Origin: Microbacterium sp. cx-55
GTDB lineage: Bacteria > Actinomycetota > Actinomycetes > Actinomycetales > Microbacteriaceae
DNA length: 64,000 nt
Assembly: GCF_021117345.1 (NCBI RefSeq)
Contig: NZ_CP088261.1
Location: 1,550,001-1,614,000, forward strand
Direction of reading: 5' to 3'
Made by a program: the position numbers and the translations under genes. Numbering within the stretch: the first letter of the stretch is position 1; the number at the start of each line of letters is the position of its first letter. The notes under the pieces were generated by a model. It saw only the letters and a list, made by a program, of their open reading frames with translations. It was not told the DNA's origin and did no database searches. Below, piece by piece: positions 8,794 through 17,486 of the stretch.

Positions 8794-9378
8794 TCAGCGC
8801 TTGCGGGGCACGCGGTTCTCGGCGCTGACCATCCACGACAGCTGCTCGAGACGCTCGAGGATCGAGTGCAGGATGTCGGCGCTGGTCGGGTCTTCGTCGT
8901 CGACGTCATCGTGCACGTCGCGGCAGGTGGCGGTGACCGCATCCAGTCGTTCGGTCATGAGGTCGATGACCTCGGTCGTTGCGATCTCGCCCTGGGGGAT
9001 CTCGGGAAGGGTCGTCGTCTCGGCCACGACATCGCTGCGGCCGTCCGGCAGCGCGTGCAGCGCACGCATGCGCTCGGCGACCGTGTCGGCGAACTCGCGC
9101 GCGGCCTCGATGATCTCGTCGAGCTGAAGGTGGGTGTCGCGGAAGTTGGTGCCGACGACGTTCCAGTGCGCCTGCTTGCCCTGCAGCGAGAGTTCGATGA
9201 GGTCGACGAGCACCTTCTGCAGGTTCTCGCTGAGCGACTCGGACGCGGTGAACCCGCGTTCGGCGTTCTGTTCGCCGGTCAAACCGGCGCCGCTGCCGCC
9301 GCGTGCGGGTCGCCGCTGGTTTCGCGTGGGGGACTTCTCGGTTGCACTGGATGCGGCGGACGTGGACTTCGTAGCCAT
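8794..9378 (-). CDS. dps: Dps family DNA-binding ferritin-like protein
   Basis: Ferritin-like dodecameric protein that oxidises and stores iron and protects DNA during starvation or oxidative stress. It has a disordered, basic N-terminal tail of about 40 residues (Lys/Arg/Ser-rich), often a DNA-binding element in actinobacterial Dps proteins. The four-helix bundle carries the inter-subunit ferroxidase residues: His-Trp in KQAHWNVVG, Asp/Glu in HLQLDEIIEAAREFADTVAERM. At 194 residues it is slightly longer than E. coli Dps because of the tail. The ATG at 9378 has GAAGGAG 7 bases upstream. A possible -10 box TAGCGT lies about 34 bases upstream, so this gene is leadered, unlike many neighbours. 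Confidence 0.93.
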   Translation of the reverse strand: MATKSTSAASSATEKSPTRNQRRPARGGSGAGLTGEQNAERGFTASESLSENLQKVLVDLIELSLQGKQAHWNVVGTNFRDTHLQLDEIIEAAREFADTVAERMRALHALPDGRSDVVAETTTLPEIPQGEIATTEVIDLMTERLDAVTATCRDVHDDVDDEDPTSADILHSILERLEQLSWMVSAENRVPRKR

Positions 9379-9523
9379 CGGGATACTCCTTCATCGGTTG
9401 CGATTTCCACGCTAGGCAGGGGCCTCCGCATCCGCCCGCCCTTGCCCCCGCTCTGTCGAGGTGGTAGCCGTTACACGGCGCACCGGATGCGGGCAAGGGG
9501 CGGTCCGCGGGTCGGTTCCTGCT

Positions 9524-9536
9524 TAGCGTTGACCGG
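9524..9536 (+). promoter_or_regulatory. Predicted leaderless promoter of the GH15 gene
   Basis: TAGCGT at 9524-9529 with 7 bases to the ATG at 9537 and no ribosome-binding site between. It faces away from the dps promoter in the 158-bp divergent gap. Confidence 0.6.
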
Positions 9537-11351
9537 ATGATGGCTGACCCGAACTCCGCGCCCGATGCCCTCGGCGAGCCGCTGGACTCGTACGCCGCCA
9601 TCGGTGACGGGCGCACGATCGCCCTCATCGGCCGGCGCGGCCAGATCGACTGGATGCCCGTGCCCGACATCGGTGCAGAACCGGTGTTCGCGCGTCTCCT
9701 CGACGACGACGACGGCGGATGCATCGAGCTGGAGCCGACGACGGAGTATTCGGTGACCCGGCGCTACCTGCCGGGGACCAACGTGCTCGAAACCACGTTC
9801 ACGACGGCGTCGGGAGTCGCGCGGGTCACCGATGCGCTCGTCGTCGGGGTCGCCGGCCGGTTGCCCTGGTGCGAGCTGGGCAGGCGGGTCGAGGGAGTGC
9901 GCGGCGAGGTCTCGTTCGCCTGGCGAGTGCAGCCCGGCACCAAGCTCGGCACGGCGTCGCCGTGGATCGAAACCACCGAGCGCGGCGCGATCATCCGCTG
10001 CGGCGACACCGCGATCGCTGTCGTCGGAGACGGACACGCACCCGAGGAACCCGACGCCACCGCCGCCTCGGTCGTCCTCCGCGGCACGATCAACACGACC
10101 GCGGATTCGCGGCACCTGCTCGTGGTCGTCGCCACGCACGACGAGCCGCTGCGGTTGCCGGACCCGGCGAACGTCGACCGCGGCATCGACCGCACGATCG
10201 ACAGTTGGCGGATGTGGTCGCGCGAGTTCTCGTACGACGGCCCGTGGGCGGATGCCGTTCAGCGCAGCGCGCTCGCGATGAAGCTCCTCGTCTACGCCCC
10301 CACCGGGGCGATCGTCGCCGCCGGAACGACCTCGCTTCCGGAGACCGGACGCGGCGGCAAGAACTGGGACTACCGATTCGCGTGGGTGCGCGACGTGGCC
10401 TACACGGTGCACGCGCTCGTCGGGTTCGGCCTCCGCGAAGAGACGCACGCGGCGCTGTCGTGGTTGAGTCGCGCGATCCGCACGCACGGATCTCCCGACC
10501 CGCACGTGTTCTACGGGCTGGACGGCGTGCCCACCGACGGTGTCGAGTTCCGGGATGCGCCGGGCTGGAAGGGGATCGGACCCGTCGTGGTCGGCAACCC
10601 CGCCCAGGGGCAATTACAGCTCGGTGTCTACGGCGACGTGTTCGCGGTCTGCCGCACCTACGTGGATGAAGGGAACGTGCTCGATCACGGCACCGCGCGA
10701 CTGCTCGGCGAACTCGCCGACCGGGTGTGCGACCTGTGGCGGACGCCGGATTCGGGCATGTGGGAACTCCCCGAAGCCCGGCACTACATCTCCTCGAAGA
10801 TGGGATGCTGGCAGGCGCTGAACGATGCCGTGCACCTGAACGAGCGCGGGCAGGCGCCGGGGCGGGCGGAGCGGTGGGCCGCCGAGCGGGAACGCATCCG
10901 GGCATGGATCGACGATCACGGGTGGGATGAGGAGCAGGGCGCCTACGTGATGGCGGCCGGCAGCCCCGACCTCGATGCATCCGTCCTCCTGCACGCGCCG
11001 AGCGGCTTCGACCGCGGCGAACGGATGAGCCGCACGATCGATGCCCTGACCCGGCAACTCGGGGTCGGGGACCTGCTCTACCGCTACAGCGGGGCGGCCG
11101 CAGAGGAGCACACCTTCCTCGCCTGCGCATTCTGGCGGGCGGGCGCTCTCGCGTGCGTCGGTCGGTACGACGAGGCCATCGCGAGCATGGACCGGCTGAT
11201 GGAGACCGCGAACGACGTCGGCATCCTCCCCGAGATGATCGACGCCTCGGACGGGTCGTTCTGGGGCAACCTGCCGCAGGCGCTCAGTCACCTGGCGCTG
11301 GTCACGACGGCCCTGACGATCCGCGAGGTCGCACCGGACTGGGTCGCGTAG
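9537..11351 (+). CDS. Glycoside hydrolase family 15 protein (trehalase/glucoamylase-like)
   Basis: Cytoplasmic enzyme of 604 residues with an N-terminal beta-sandwich trehalase-like domain (about 1-230) and a C-terminal (alpha/alpha)6 barrel. Barrel landmarks are the GGKNWDYRFAWVRD substrate-binding motif near residue 278, the MWELPEARH region that follows DLWRTPD, and the C-terminal SFWGNLPQALSHLALV motif of GH15. Mycobacterial homologues with this architecture are inverting trehalases, so trehalose hydrolysis is the best guess, with alpha-glucosidase as the alternative. There is no signal peptide. The ATG at 9537 is preferred over the adjacent ATG at 9540 because of the -10 box spacing. The AraC regulator downstream starts 38 bases after the stop. 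Confidence 0.9.
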   Translation: MMADPNSAPDALGEPLDSYAAIGDGRTIALIGRRGQIDWMPVPDIGAEPVFARLLDDDDGGCIELEPTTEYSVTRRYLPGTNVLETTFTTASGVARVTDALVVGVAGRLPWCELGRRVEGVRGEVSFAWRVQPGTKLGTASPWIETTERGAIIRCGDTAIAVVGDGHAPEEPDATAASVVLRGTINTTADSRHLLVVVATHDEPLRLPDPANVDRGIDRTIDSWRMWSREFSYDGPWADAVQRSALAMKLLVYAPTGAIVAAGTTSLPETGRGGKNWDYRFAWVRDVAYTVHALVGFGLREETHAALSWLSRAIRTHGSPDPHVFYGLDGVPTDGVEFRDAPGWKGIGPVVVGNPAQGQLQLGVYGDVFAVCRTYVDEGNVLDHGTARLLGELADRVCDLWRTPDSGMWELPEARHYISSKMGCWQALNDAVHLNERGQAPGRAERWAAERERIRAWIDDHGWDEEQGAYVMAAGSPDLDASVLLHAPSGFDRGERMSRTIDALTRQLGVGDLLYRYSGAAAEEHTFLACAFWRAGALACVGRYDEAIASMDRLMETANDVGILPEMIDASDGSFWGNLPQALSHLALVTTALTIREVAPDWVA

Positions 11352-11389
11352 CGCTCGCCTCCGCGGCTCTCGCGTGGGACCATCGGGAC

Positions 11390-11848
11390 GTGACCGCGTC
11401 CTCTGATGACACCGCGCGCCTGCGTGAGCTGGTGCTGTTGCGGCGTGTGCGCGACCGCATCGATCGCGACTACGCCCAGCCCCTCGATGTGCCCGCGCTG
11501 GCGCGCGGGGTGAACCTGTCGGAGGGGCACCTCAGTCGTCGATTCCGTGCCGCATACGGCGAGTCGCCGTACAGCTATCTCATGACGCGGCGGGTCGAAC
11601 GCGCGATGGCGCTTCTTCGTCGCGGTGACCTGACCGTCACGGAGATCTGCTTCGCGGTCGGGTACGGCTCCGTCGGGACCTTCACCACGCGCTTCACAGA
11701 ACTCGTCGGACACTCGCCGACGGCGTATCGCGCCCGGGCATCACGGACGGCTCCGGAGATGCCGGGGTGCCTCTCGAAGCACGCGACGAGACCGGTCAGG
11801 AATCGAGAAGCGCGTGACGGCGCATCGGGCCTAACGTCAGCGCTATGA
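11390..11848 (+). CDS. AraC family transcriptional regulator (DNA-binding domain only)
   Basis: Short regulator of 152 residues made almost entirely of the AraC/XylS double helix-turn-helix. The first HTH is in DVPALARGVNLSEGHLSRRFRAAYG and the second in TVTEICFAVGYGSVGTFTTRFTELVG, ending with the typical HSPTAYR. There is no cupin or other ligand-binding domain, so its signal is not apparent. The C-terminal ~30 residues are low-complexity. GTG at 11390 was chosen as the first start that keeps the domain intact. The frame is open upstream but overlaps the GH15 gene. Its stop overlaps the VOC gene start (ATGA), so the two are translationally coupled and the regulator probably controls this pair. 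Confidence 0.88.
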   Translation: MTASSDDTARLRELVLLRRVRDRIDRDYAQPLDVPALARGVNLSEGHLSRRFRAAYGESPYSYLMTRRVERAMALLRRGDLTVTEICFAVGYGSVGTFTTRFTELVGHSPTAYRARASRTAPEMPGCLSKHATRPVRNREARDGASGLTSAL

Positions 11849-12255
11849 ACATCACCATCCATTACGCCTTCCTCCCGCACACGGATGCGGACGCCTCGCT
11901 CGCCTTCTATCGCGACACCCTCGGGTTCGAGGTCCGCAACGACGTCGGATACAACGACATGCGGTGGATCACGGTCGGGCCGATCGGCCAGCCCGAGACC
12001 TCGATCGTGCTGCAGCCGCCGGTGGCCGACCCGACGATCACGGACGACGAGCGGCGCACCATTCTCGAGCTGATCGCGAAGGGGTCGTACGGCGCGCTGA
12101 CGCTCGCGACCGACGATCTCGACGGGCTCTTCGCGAAGCTCGAAGCCAGCGGCGCCGAGGTCGTGCAGGAACCCGCCGATCAGCCCTACGGCGTGCGCGA
12201 CTGCGCGTTCCGTGATCCGTCGGGCAACCTGCTGCGCATCAGCGAGATCCGCTGA
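11845..12255 (+). CDS. VOC family protein (glyoxalase/bleomycin-resistance fold)
   Basis: Vicinal-oxygen-chelate fold protein of 136 residues with two beta-alpha-beta-beta-beta modules. Family signs are the opening FYRDTLGFEVRNDVGYNDMRW segment and the closing YGVRDCAFRDPSGNLLRISE. The substrate is unknown: members include glyoxalase I, dioxygenases and antibiotic-sequestering proteins. The ATG overlaps the stop of the AraC regulator by 4 bases. A TAACGT box ends 7 bases before this ATG (11832-11837), so the gene may also be transcribed as a leaderless message from inside the regulator gene. Confidence 0.88.
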   Translation: MNITIHYAFLPHTDADASLAFYRDTLGFEVRNDVGYNDMRWITVGPIGQPETSIVLQPPVADPTITDDERRTILELIAKGSYGALTLATDDLDGLFAKLEASGAEVVQEPADQPYGVRDCAFRDPSGNLLRISEIR

Positions 12256-12338
12256 GCGCAGAGTCCGCGAACGTCGGGGCTCTGCCCTACGATCGCACGC
12301 AGGGAGCGGGGGAGACCCGCTCGGGGGGAGCGCACACC

Positions 12339-14720
12339 GTGACCATGCCGACGACCACCACGACAGACCGCCATCCTGCCGACCTGCACGACGTGATCCG
12401 CGTGCAGGGCGCGCGCGAGAACAACCTCCGTGACATCGACGTCGAGATCCCCAAGCGGCGACTGACGGTGTTCACCGGGGTCTCCGGATCGGGCAAGAGC
12501 TCGCTCGTCTTCGGCACGATCGCCGCCGAATCGCAGCGCATGATCAACGAGACGTACAGTGCGTTCGTGCAGGGTTTCATGCCGTCGCTCGGACGCCCCG
12601 ACGTCGACGTCCTCGAGGGTCTGACGACGGCGATCATCGTCGACCAGGAGCGGATGGGCGCGAACGTGCGTTCCACCGTCGGCACCGCGACCGACGCGAA
12701 CGCGATGCTGCGCATCCTGTTCAGCCGACTGGGTGAACCGAGTCTGGGGTCGCCGCAGGCCTACTCCTTCAACGTCGCGTCGGCACACGGTGCGGGGGCG
12801 GTGACCGTGGAGCGGGGAGGTGAGAGCAAAGCGGTCCGCGCGTCCTTCCGCGTGCTCGGCGGGATGTGTCCGCGCTGCGAGGGGATGGGTCACGTCACCG
12901 ACATCGATCTCGCTCAGATCTTCGACGAGAGTAAATCCCTGGTCGAAGGGGCGATCACCGTTCCCGGATATACGGCGGACGGGTGGATGGTGCGCATCTT
13001 CTCCGAATCGGGCTTTCTTCCGCCGAAGAAGCCCATCCGTGATTTCACGGCTGCCGAACGGAAAGACTTTCTCTATAAGGAACCGACGAAGGTCAAGCTC
13101 GCCGGTGTGAATATGACGTACGAGGGACTCGTGCCCAAGGTGCAGAAGTCGTTCCTCTCGAAAGATCGGGAGGCGATGCAGCCTCACATCCGCGCTTTCG
13201 TCGACCGGGCCGTGGCGTTCGCCGTCTGCCCGGACTGCGCGGGCACGCGGTTGAACGAGGGTGCCCGGTCGTCGAAGATCGGGGGCGTCAGTATCGCCGA
13301 TGCCTGCGCCATGCAGATCAGCGATCTGGCCGTCTGGGTGCGGGGGCTCGACGCGCCATCCGCCGGTCCGCTCCTCGAGAAGCTCAGTCAGACACTGGAC
13401 TCGTTCGTTCAGATCGGCCTCGGATACCTGTCGCTCGATCGCCCGGCAGGTACCCTGTCGGGCGGCGAGGCGCAGCGGACCAAAATGATCCGGCACCTCG
13501 GGTCCTCGCTCACCGACGTCACCTACGTCTTCGATGAGCCGACCGTCGGCCTGCATCCGCACGACATCGAGCGGATGAACGCGCTGCTGCTCCAGTTGCG
13601 CGACAAGGGCAACACCGTGCTCGTCGTCGAGCACAAACCCGAGACCATCGCGATCGCCGACCGGGTCGTCGACATCGGGCCGGGTGCCGGAACGGCCGGC
13701 GGCACGATTTGCTTCGAGGGAACGGTCGACGAGTTGCGGGGGAGTGGCACACTCACCGGTCGGCACCTCGAAGATCGCACGGCACTCAAGGAGCGAGTGC
13801 GCGAGCCGCGTGGCGTTCTCGAGATCCGTGGCGCGACGGCGAACAACCTCCGGAACGTCGACGTCGACGTTCCGCTGGGTGTGCTCGCGGTCATCACGGG
13901 TGTCGCGGGCTCGGGGAAGAGCTCGCTCATCCACGGCTCCGTTCCCGCATCCGCGGACGTGGTGTCGATCGATCAGGGCGCCATCAAGGGGTCACGTCGC
14001 AGCAATCCCGCAACGTACACGGGGTTGCTTGAGCCGATCCGGAAAGCGTTCGCGAAGGTCAACGGCGTGAAGCCCGCGCTGTTCAGCGCGAACTCCGAAG
14101 GCGCATGCCCCGCCTGCAACGGCGCGGGTGTGATCTACTCCGACCTCGGCATCATGGCGGGCGTCGCCACTGTGTGCGACGTGTGCGAGGGGCGCCGGTT
14201 CGACGCATCGGTCCTCGAATACCGGCTGGACGGGCGCGATATCAGCGAGGTGCTGGCGATGCCCGTCTCCGAAGCGGTGGAGTTCTTCGCGGAGGGGGAG
14301 TCCCACATCCCGGCGGCCCACGCGATCCTGACGCGGCTCGACGATGTCGGGCTCGGTTATCTCACCATCGGGCAGCCGCTCACGACCCTATCGGGCGGGG
14401 AACGCCAGCGGTTGAAGCTGGCGACGCGCATGGGAGATGCGGGGGGCATCTACGTTCTCGACGAGCCGACGACAGGTCTGCACCTGGCGGACGTCGAACA
14501 GCTTCTCCGGCTCCTGGATCGCTTGGTCGACTCCGGAAAATCTGTGATCGTCATCGAACACCACCAGGCCGTTATGGCCCACGCGGATTGGATCATCGAC
14601 GTCGGGCCGGGCGCCGGCCACGACGGTGGGCGGATCGTGTTCGAGGGGACGCCGGCGCAACTCGTCGCGGATGCGACGACGCTGACCGGTCAGCACCTCG
14701 CGGCGTACGTCGGTCGATGA
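12339..14720 (+). CDS. UvrA-like ABC ATPase (short paralogue, possible drug-resistance protein)
   Basis: Two-nucleotide-binding-domain protein of the UvrA family, 793 residues, shorter than housekeeping UvrA (about 950). NBD1 has Walker A GVSGSGKSS, a zinc motif pair (CPRCEG and CPDCAGTRL), the signature LSGGEAQR and Walker B VFDEPTVGLHP. NBD2 has GVAGSGKSS, CPACNG/CDVCEG, LSGGERQR and VLDEPTTGLH. The protein resembles the DrrC/UvrA-like group involved in resistance to DNA-binding antibiotics (family knowledge); the substrate is not known. The GTG at 12339 has GGAG 8 bases upstream, and a possible -10 box TACGAT lies further up. It overlaps the next gene by 4 bases. A second UvrA-like gene lies at 21476. 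Confidence 0.88.
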   Translation: MTMPTTTTTDRHPADLHDVIRVQGARENNLRDIDVEIPKRRLTVFTGVSGSGKSSLVFGTIAAESQRMINETYSAFVQGFMPSLGRPDVDVLEGLTTAIIVDQERMGANVRSTVGTATDANAMLRILFSRLGEPSLGSPQAYSFNVASAHGAGAVTVERGGESKAVRASFRVLGGMCPRCEGMGHVTDIDLAQIFDESKSLVEGAITVPGYTADGWMVRIFSESGFLPPKKPIRDFTAAERKDFLYKEPTKVKLAGVNMTYEGLVPKVQKSFLSKDREAMQPHIRAFVDRAVAFAVCPDCAGTRLNEGARSSKIGGVSIADACAMQISDLAVWVRGLDAPSAGPLLEKLSQTLDSFVQIGLGYLSLDRPAGTLSGGEAQRTKMIRHLGSSLTDVTYVFDEPTVGLHPHDIERMNALLLQLRDKGNTVLVVEHKPETIAIADRVVDIGPGAGTAGGTICFEGTVDELRGSGTLTGRHLEDRTALKERVREPRGVLEIRGATANNLRNVDVDVPLGVLAVITGVAGSGKSSLIHGSVPASADVVSIDQGAIKGSRRSNPATYTGLLEPIRKAFAKVNGVKPALFSANSEGACPACNGAGVIYSDLGIMAGVATVCDVCEGRRFDASVLEYRLDGRDISEVLAMPVSEAVEFFAEGESHIPAAHAILTRLDDVGLGYLTIGQPLTTLSGGERQRLKLATRMGDAGGIYVLDEPTTGLHLADVEQLLRLLDRLVDSGKSVIVIEHHQAVMAHADWIIDVGPGAGHDGGRIVFEGTPAQLVADATTLTGQHLAAYVGR

Positions 14721-15193
14721 CCGAGGTGCGCGTCTACTGCGTCGAGTACGAGCTCGAGGACGACGGGGAGGTGCTGACGGTGGGAGACCGCATCCGCCGC
14801 GTCGTCGTTCCTTACGGCACGGGGGAGTACTTCGGCACCGAGCTCGATCGGACTCCGTGGATGTTCGATCGCGCGGGTTTCGCAGCACCCGGCTTGGGGG
14901 GCCGCGTGCTCGAGGGCGTCGTCACGAGGATTGACGCGATCTACGTGCAGCGGCCCGTCGGGCAGCATGTGGTGCGGGGGAGTGCGCAGCTGGAGCCGCT
15001 GCCGTCGACGGATGACTGGCGTCGGCCCGAGCTTCGGACTCTCACTCCGTCCATCCCTCCGGGTTTCACGGGCACGTACTTCTGGGCGACCTATGAAGAC
15101 CCCCGCATCGGCGATGAAGACTTCAGCGGCTGGGTCATCACCGTGGATACCGATCTGCCGCTGGGTGCCACGGAGGCGGAGAGCTCTGAGTGA
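14717..15193 (+). CDS. Uncharacterised protein coupled to the UvrA-like gene
   Basis: Protein of 158 residues that I do not recognise. It starts MTEVRVYCVEYELEDDGEVLTVG and is acidic, with many beta-prone segments, no signal peptide and no membrane helix. The segment LTVGDRIRRVVVPY and the GTYFWATYED region look like a small beta-domain, but no catalytic motif is visible. The ATG lies inside the stop of the UvrA-like gene (ATGA overlap), so the two are almost certainly cotranscribed and translationally coupled. A functional link to the ABC protein is inferred only from this coupling. The gene ends 92 bases before the stop of a convergent small membrane protein. Confidence 0.75.
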   Translation: MTEVRVYCVEYELEDDGEVLTVGDRIRRVVVPYGTGEYFGTELDRTPWMFDRAGFAAPGLGGRVLEGVVTRIDAIYVQRPVGQHVVRGSAQLEPLPSTDDWRRPELRTLTPSIPPGFTGTYFWATYEDPRIGDEDFSGWVITVDTDLPLGATEAESSE

Positions 15194-15284
15194 ACGAGAT
15201 CTGTCGGCAAGAGTGCTGCGGTTGCGGGCCGGACGGCGTCTCAGCATGCGTTTGCATACACTTGGCGGCGATCCGGCCGCGACG

Positions 15285-15527
15285 TTATGTCACATCGGGC
15301 CGAGTCGCAGCGTTGCGGCGTCCGATGGCGAGCCACGTGATCGGGCCGATGATCGGGACGAGAACGGTCAGCAGCGTCCAACCGAGCGTCTGCCCACCGG
15401 TGAGTCGTGTTGCGTGCCGTGCCAGTGACACCAGCGCGGCGAGCATCAGCGTCAGCAGCGCGGCGGTCACCAGCGCCCACGCGATGTCGTTGCCATCCGG
15501 CAACAGTGGATTCACGGAGACGCTCAT
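15285..15527 (-). CDS. Small membrane protein with PLDc_N-like domain
   Basis: Protein of 80 residues with two hydrophobic helices (AWALVTAALLTLMLAALVSL and WTLLTVLVPIIGPITWLAIG) separated by a short basic loop. The ending WTLLTVLVPIIGPITWLAIGR matches the phospholipase-D N-terminal (PLDc_N) type seen in cardiolipin synthases and in many stand-alone actinobacterial proteins. No phospholipase domain follows, so the function is unknown. A -10 box TACAGT lies 6 bases before the ATG, which suggests a leaderless message. The AT-rich palindrome at 15593-15606 lies about 66 bases upstream. Confidence 0.75.
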   Translation of the reverse strand: MSVSVNPLLPDGNDIAWALVTAALLTLMLAALVSLARHATRLTGGQTLGWTLLTVLVPIIGPITWLAIGRRNAATRPDVT

Positions 15528-15539
15528 GCGGACACTGTA
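15528..15539 (-). promoter_or_regulatory. Predicted leaderless promoter of the PLDc_N-like gene
   Basis: Minus-strand TACAGT (15539-15534) with 6 bases to the ATG at 15527. There is no ribosome-binding site between. Confidence 0.55.
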
Positions 15540-15592
15540 CGAGCTGCGGCGGGCGCTCCCCAGAGTGAGATAGCCCGGATCGCTTATTGCCG

Positions 15593-15606
15593 ATAATGTA
15601 CATTAT
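15593..15606. promoter_or_regulatory. AT-rich perfect palindrome ATAATGTACATTAT
   Basis: A 14-base perfect palindrome in otherwise GC-rich sequence, 2 bases after the end of the gene at 15608 and about 66 bases upstream of the PLDc_N-like gene. It has the form of an operator for a dimeric repressor. No regulator gene is adjacent. Confidence 0.45.
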
Positions 15607-15607
15607 G

Positions 15608-16348
15608 TCAGATCGTCGCGAAGGTTAGCCGCGCCTCGACGCCGGGAGCCGGGACGAGCACCAGCGCAGGCGTATGCGCATGGCGCGCGGATGGCGCAAT
15701 CCCGCAGGTGCCGGGCTCCTCGCCGACGAGGATGGGCAGCGTGAACGCGGGGACGCCCTTCGGGGGCGGGGCGATGCCGTCACTCTGATCGATCCGGTAC
15801 CAGACCTGCAGGGACCCGTCCTTCTCCGCGACCGTGTACGCGCCGTCGAAGAACGGGTGGTAGCCGTCGTCTCCGGAGGTGTCTGCGACGGCTGTGACGT
15901 AGATGCCATCCGTTCGGTATACGACTCCGCCTCCCGCGAGCAGAAATGACTTCTCCGCGACCACGTAGCCCGTCTCGCGCCCCGCACTTACGAGAGGCAC
16001 GACGGTCACTGACGACGTCACCCAGAGGAAGCCGCCCGCGAGGACGGCCGCCGAAAGCGCTGTAGTTCGTACGGGGACGAGAAGTAAGAGCCACCACCGA
16101 CGCGCCGGGATTGCGCACAACGCCGCGGCGAGTGCGCTGAAGCCGACCAGCACGGCAAGCGTCAGGAGCCGATGCGAGTCGAACGTGTCGATGAGAATGG
16201 AGACCTTGCCATCGGAGGACTCGCCCACCCGCACCACGAAAACGGTGATCGCGATCGACGCGGCCAGTGCGATGGCAGCGACCATAACCAGGGCGCGACG
16301 GACCCGCATGTCCCGAGGACGCGTGGAGTGCGGGCAAGCACGGAGCAC
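15608..16348 (-). CDS. Uncharacterised membrane-anchored protein
   Basis: Protein of 246 residues with three predicted N-terminal membrane helices (about 18-35, 55-75 and 85-110) and a soluble C-terminal region of about 130 residues that is probably extracytoplasmic. The soluble part has no motif I recognise; it contains repeated G-Y-hydrophobic strands and ends with a C-G-I segment and the sequence HTPALVLVPAPG. The GTG at 16348 is preferred because TAGGCT lies 6 bases upstream (leaderless). An ATG at 16309 is the alternative start. It sits just downstream of the siderophore permeases on the same strand, but the 70-base gap and own promoter suggest a separate unit. Confidence 0.7.
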   Translation of the reverse strand: MLRACPHSTRPRDMRVRRALVMVAAIALAASIAITVFVVRVGESSDGKVSILIDTFDSHRLLTLAVLVGFSALAAALCAIPARRWWLLLLVPVRTTALSAAVLAGGFLWVTSSVTVVPLVSAGRETGYVVAEKSFLLAGGGVVYRTDGIYVTAVADTSGDDGYHPFFDGAYTVAEKDGSLQVWYRIDQSDGIAPPPKGVPAFTLPILVGEEPGTCGIAPSARHAHTPALVLVPAPGVEARLTFATI

Positions 16349-16360
16349 GACGTCAGCCTA
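16349..16360 (-). promoter_or_regulatory. Predicted leaderless promoter of the 15608-16348 gene
   Basis: Minus-strand TAGGCT (16360-16355) with 6 bases to the GTG start at 16348. It decides the GTG start over the downstream ATG. Confidence 0.55.
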
Positions 16361-16418
16361 TGAGCGTTCACGGCGCATCCTGTGTTGTCCGCGGTGGATT
16401 CAGGGCGATGACCCGTGA

Positions 16419-17486
16419 TCAGCCCGTGGGTCTGTTCTGCCGAATAAGCAACCAGACGAAGTACGCCCCGCCGACGACGACGGTCATGACTCCCACCGGG
16501 AGTTGGGTCGGGGCGAACGCGCGCTGGGCGGCGATGTCCGAACACAACAGGATGATCGCACCGGTGAGGCCGGCGGGAATCAGCGCAATCGTCGCGCTGC
16601 CGCGCAGTCTCGCGGCGATCTGCGGTGCCACGAGTGCAACGAATGCGACGGGACCGACGGCGGCGGTCGCGATCGCCACGAGAAGGATTCCGCACAGTAG
16701 AGCTCTCAGGCGGACGGCCTCGACGCGGACCCCGAGGGCCTGCGCGAGGTCGTCGCCGAGTTCGAGTTGGCGGAGCGCCGGCGCCTGCGCGAGCAGCGCC
16801 GGACACACCACGGCGAGGAGACCGAGTACGGGCCAGAGTTGGTCGTACCCGACCCCGTTCAGGGAGCCGCTCCCCCACGCCGCGGCCTGCATCGCATCGT
16901 CGAGATCGGCGCGGGTCGACAGCCAGCTGTTGACCGACGCGAGTGTCGCCGAAACGCCGATACCGATGATGATCAGCCGGAACCCCTGGATGCCGCCGCG
17001 GTACGCGAGCGCGTAGACCAGCAGTGCGGTCACCACACCGCCCGCCACCGCACCGATCGCGGTCAGCAAATACCCGCCGCCGAAGATCAGGATGACGACG
17101 AGCCCGCCCGTGTACGCCCCCGTCGTGAACCCGATGATGTCGGGGCTGCCGAGAGGATTTCGGGTCAGTGACTGGAACACCGCTCCGCTCATTCCCAGGG
17201 CTGCTCCGATGACGATCGCCAGCAGCGCCCTCGGCAAGCGCCACTCCCCGACGACCAGACGCGCCTGCGGCGAACCGCCTCCGCCCAAGGTGGCCAACAC
17301 ATCGACGGGCGAGAGGACGTAATCGCCCACGCTGAGCGCCACGAGAAAGAACACGCCGGTCACCGCGGCCAGCAGTACGCAGAGCGCCAGGGTTCTGACG
17401 TCGACCCGCGCCGACAACGCGGGCAGCGCTCCCTTCCCCGCCGTGCGGATGACGAGCGGCGCACGACGCGTTCCGTTCCCGCGCAT
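16419..17486 (-). CDS. FecCD family iron-siderophore ABC transporter permease (second)
   Basis: Membrane subunit of a siderophore importer, 355 residues with about nine or ten helices. Family features are W-R-L-P-R-A near the start of the fold (GEWRLPRALLAIVIGAALG), the MSGAVFQSLTRNPLGSPDIIG motif and the GPVAFVALVAPQIAARL motif, which contacts the ATPase. The C-terminal LPVGVMTVVVGGAYFVWLL is typical. The ATG at 17486 shares a base with the stop of the first permease (TGATG). The N-terminal basic tail of ~20 residues is a little longer than usual. No ATPase gene follows; the next gene downstream is unrelated. Confidence 0.92.
   Translation of the reverse strand: MRGNGTRRAPLVIRTAGKGALPALSARVDVRTLALCVLLAAVTGVFFLVALSVGDYVLSPVDVLATLGGGGSPQARLVVGEWRLPRALLAIVIGAALGMSGAVFQSLTRNPLGSPDIIGFTTGAYTGGLVVILIFGGGYLLTAIGAVAGGVVTALLVYALAYRGGIQGFRLIIIGIGVSATLASVNSWLSTRADLDDAMQAAAWGSGSLNGVGYDQLWPVLGLLAVVCPALLAQAPALRQLELGDDLAQALGVRVEAVRLRALLCGILLVAIATAAVGPVAFVALVAPQIAARLRGSATIALIPAGLTGAIILLCSDIAAQRAFAPTQLPVGVMTVVVGGAYFVWLLIRQNRPTG

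Noticed and set aside
15190..15573. A 127-codon plus-strand frame rich in cysteine at its start
   Set aside because: It runs opposite the PLDc_N-like gene, whose two helices and leaderless promoter are convincing, and has no ribosome-binding site or domain.
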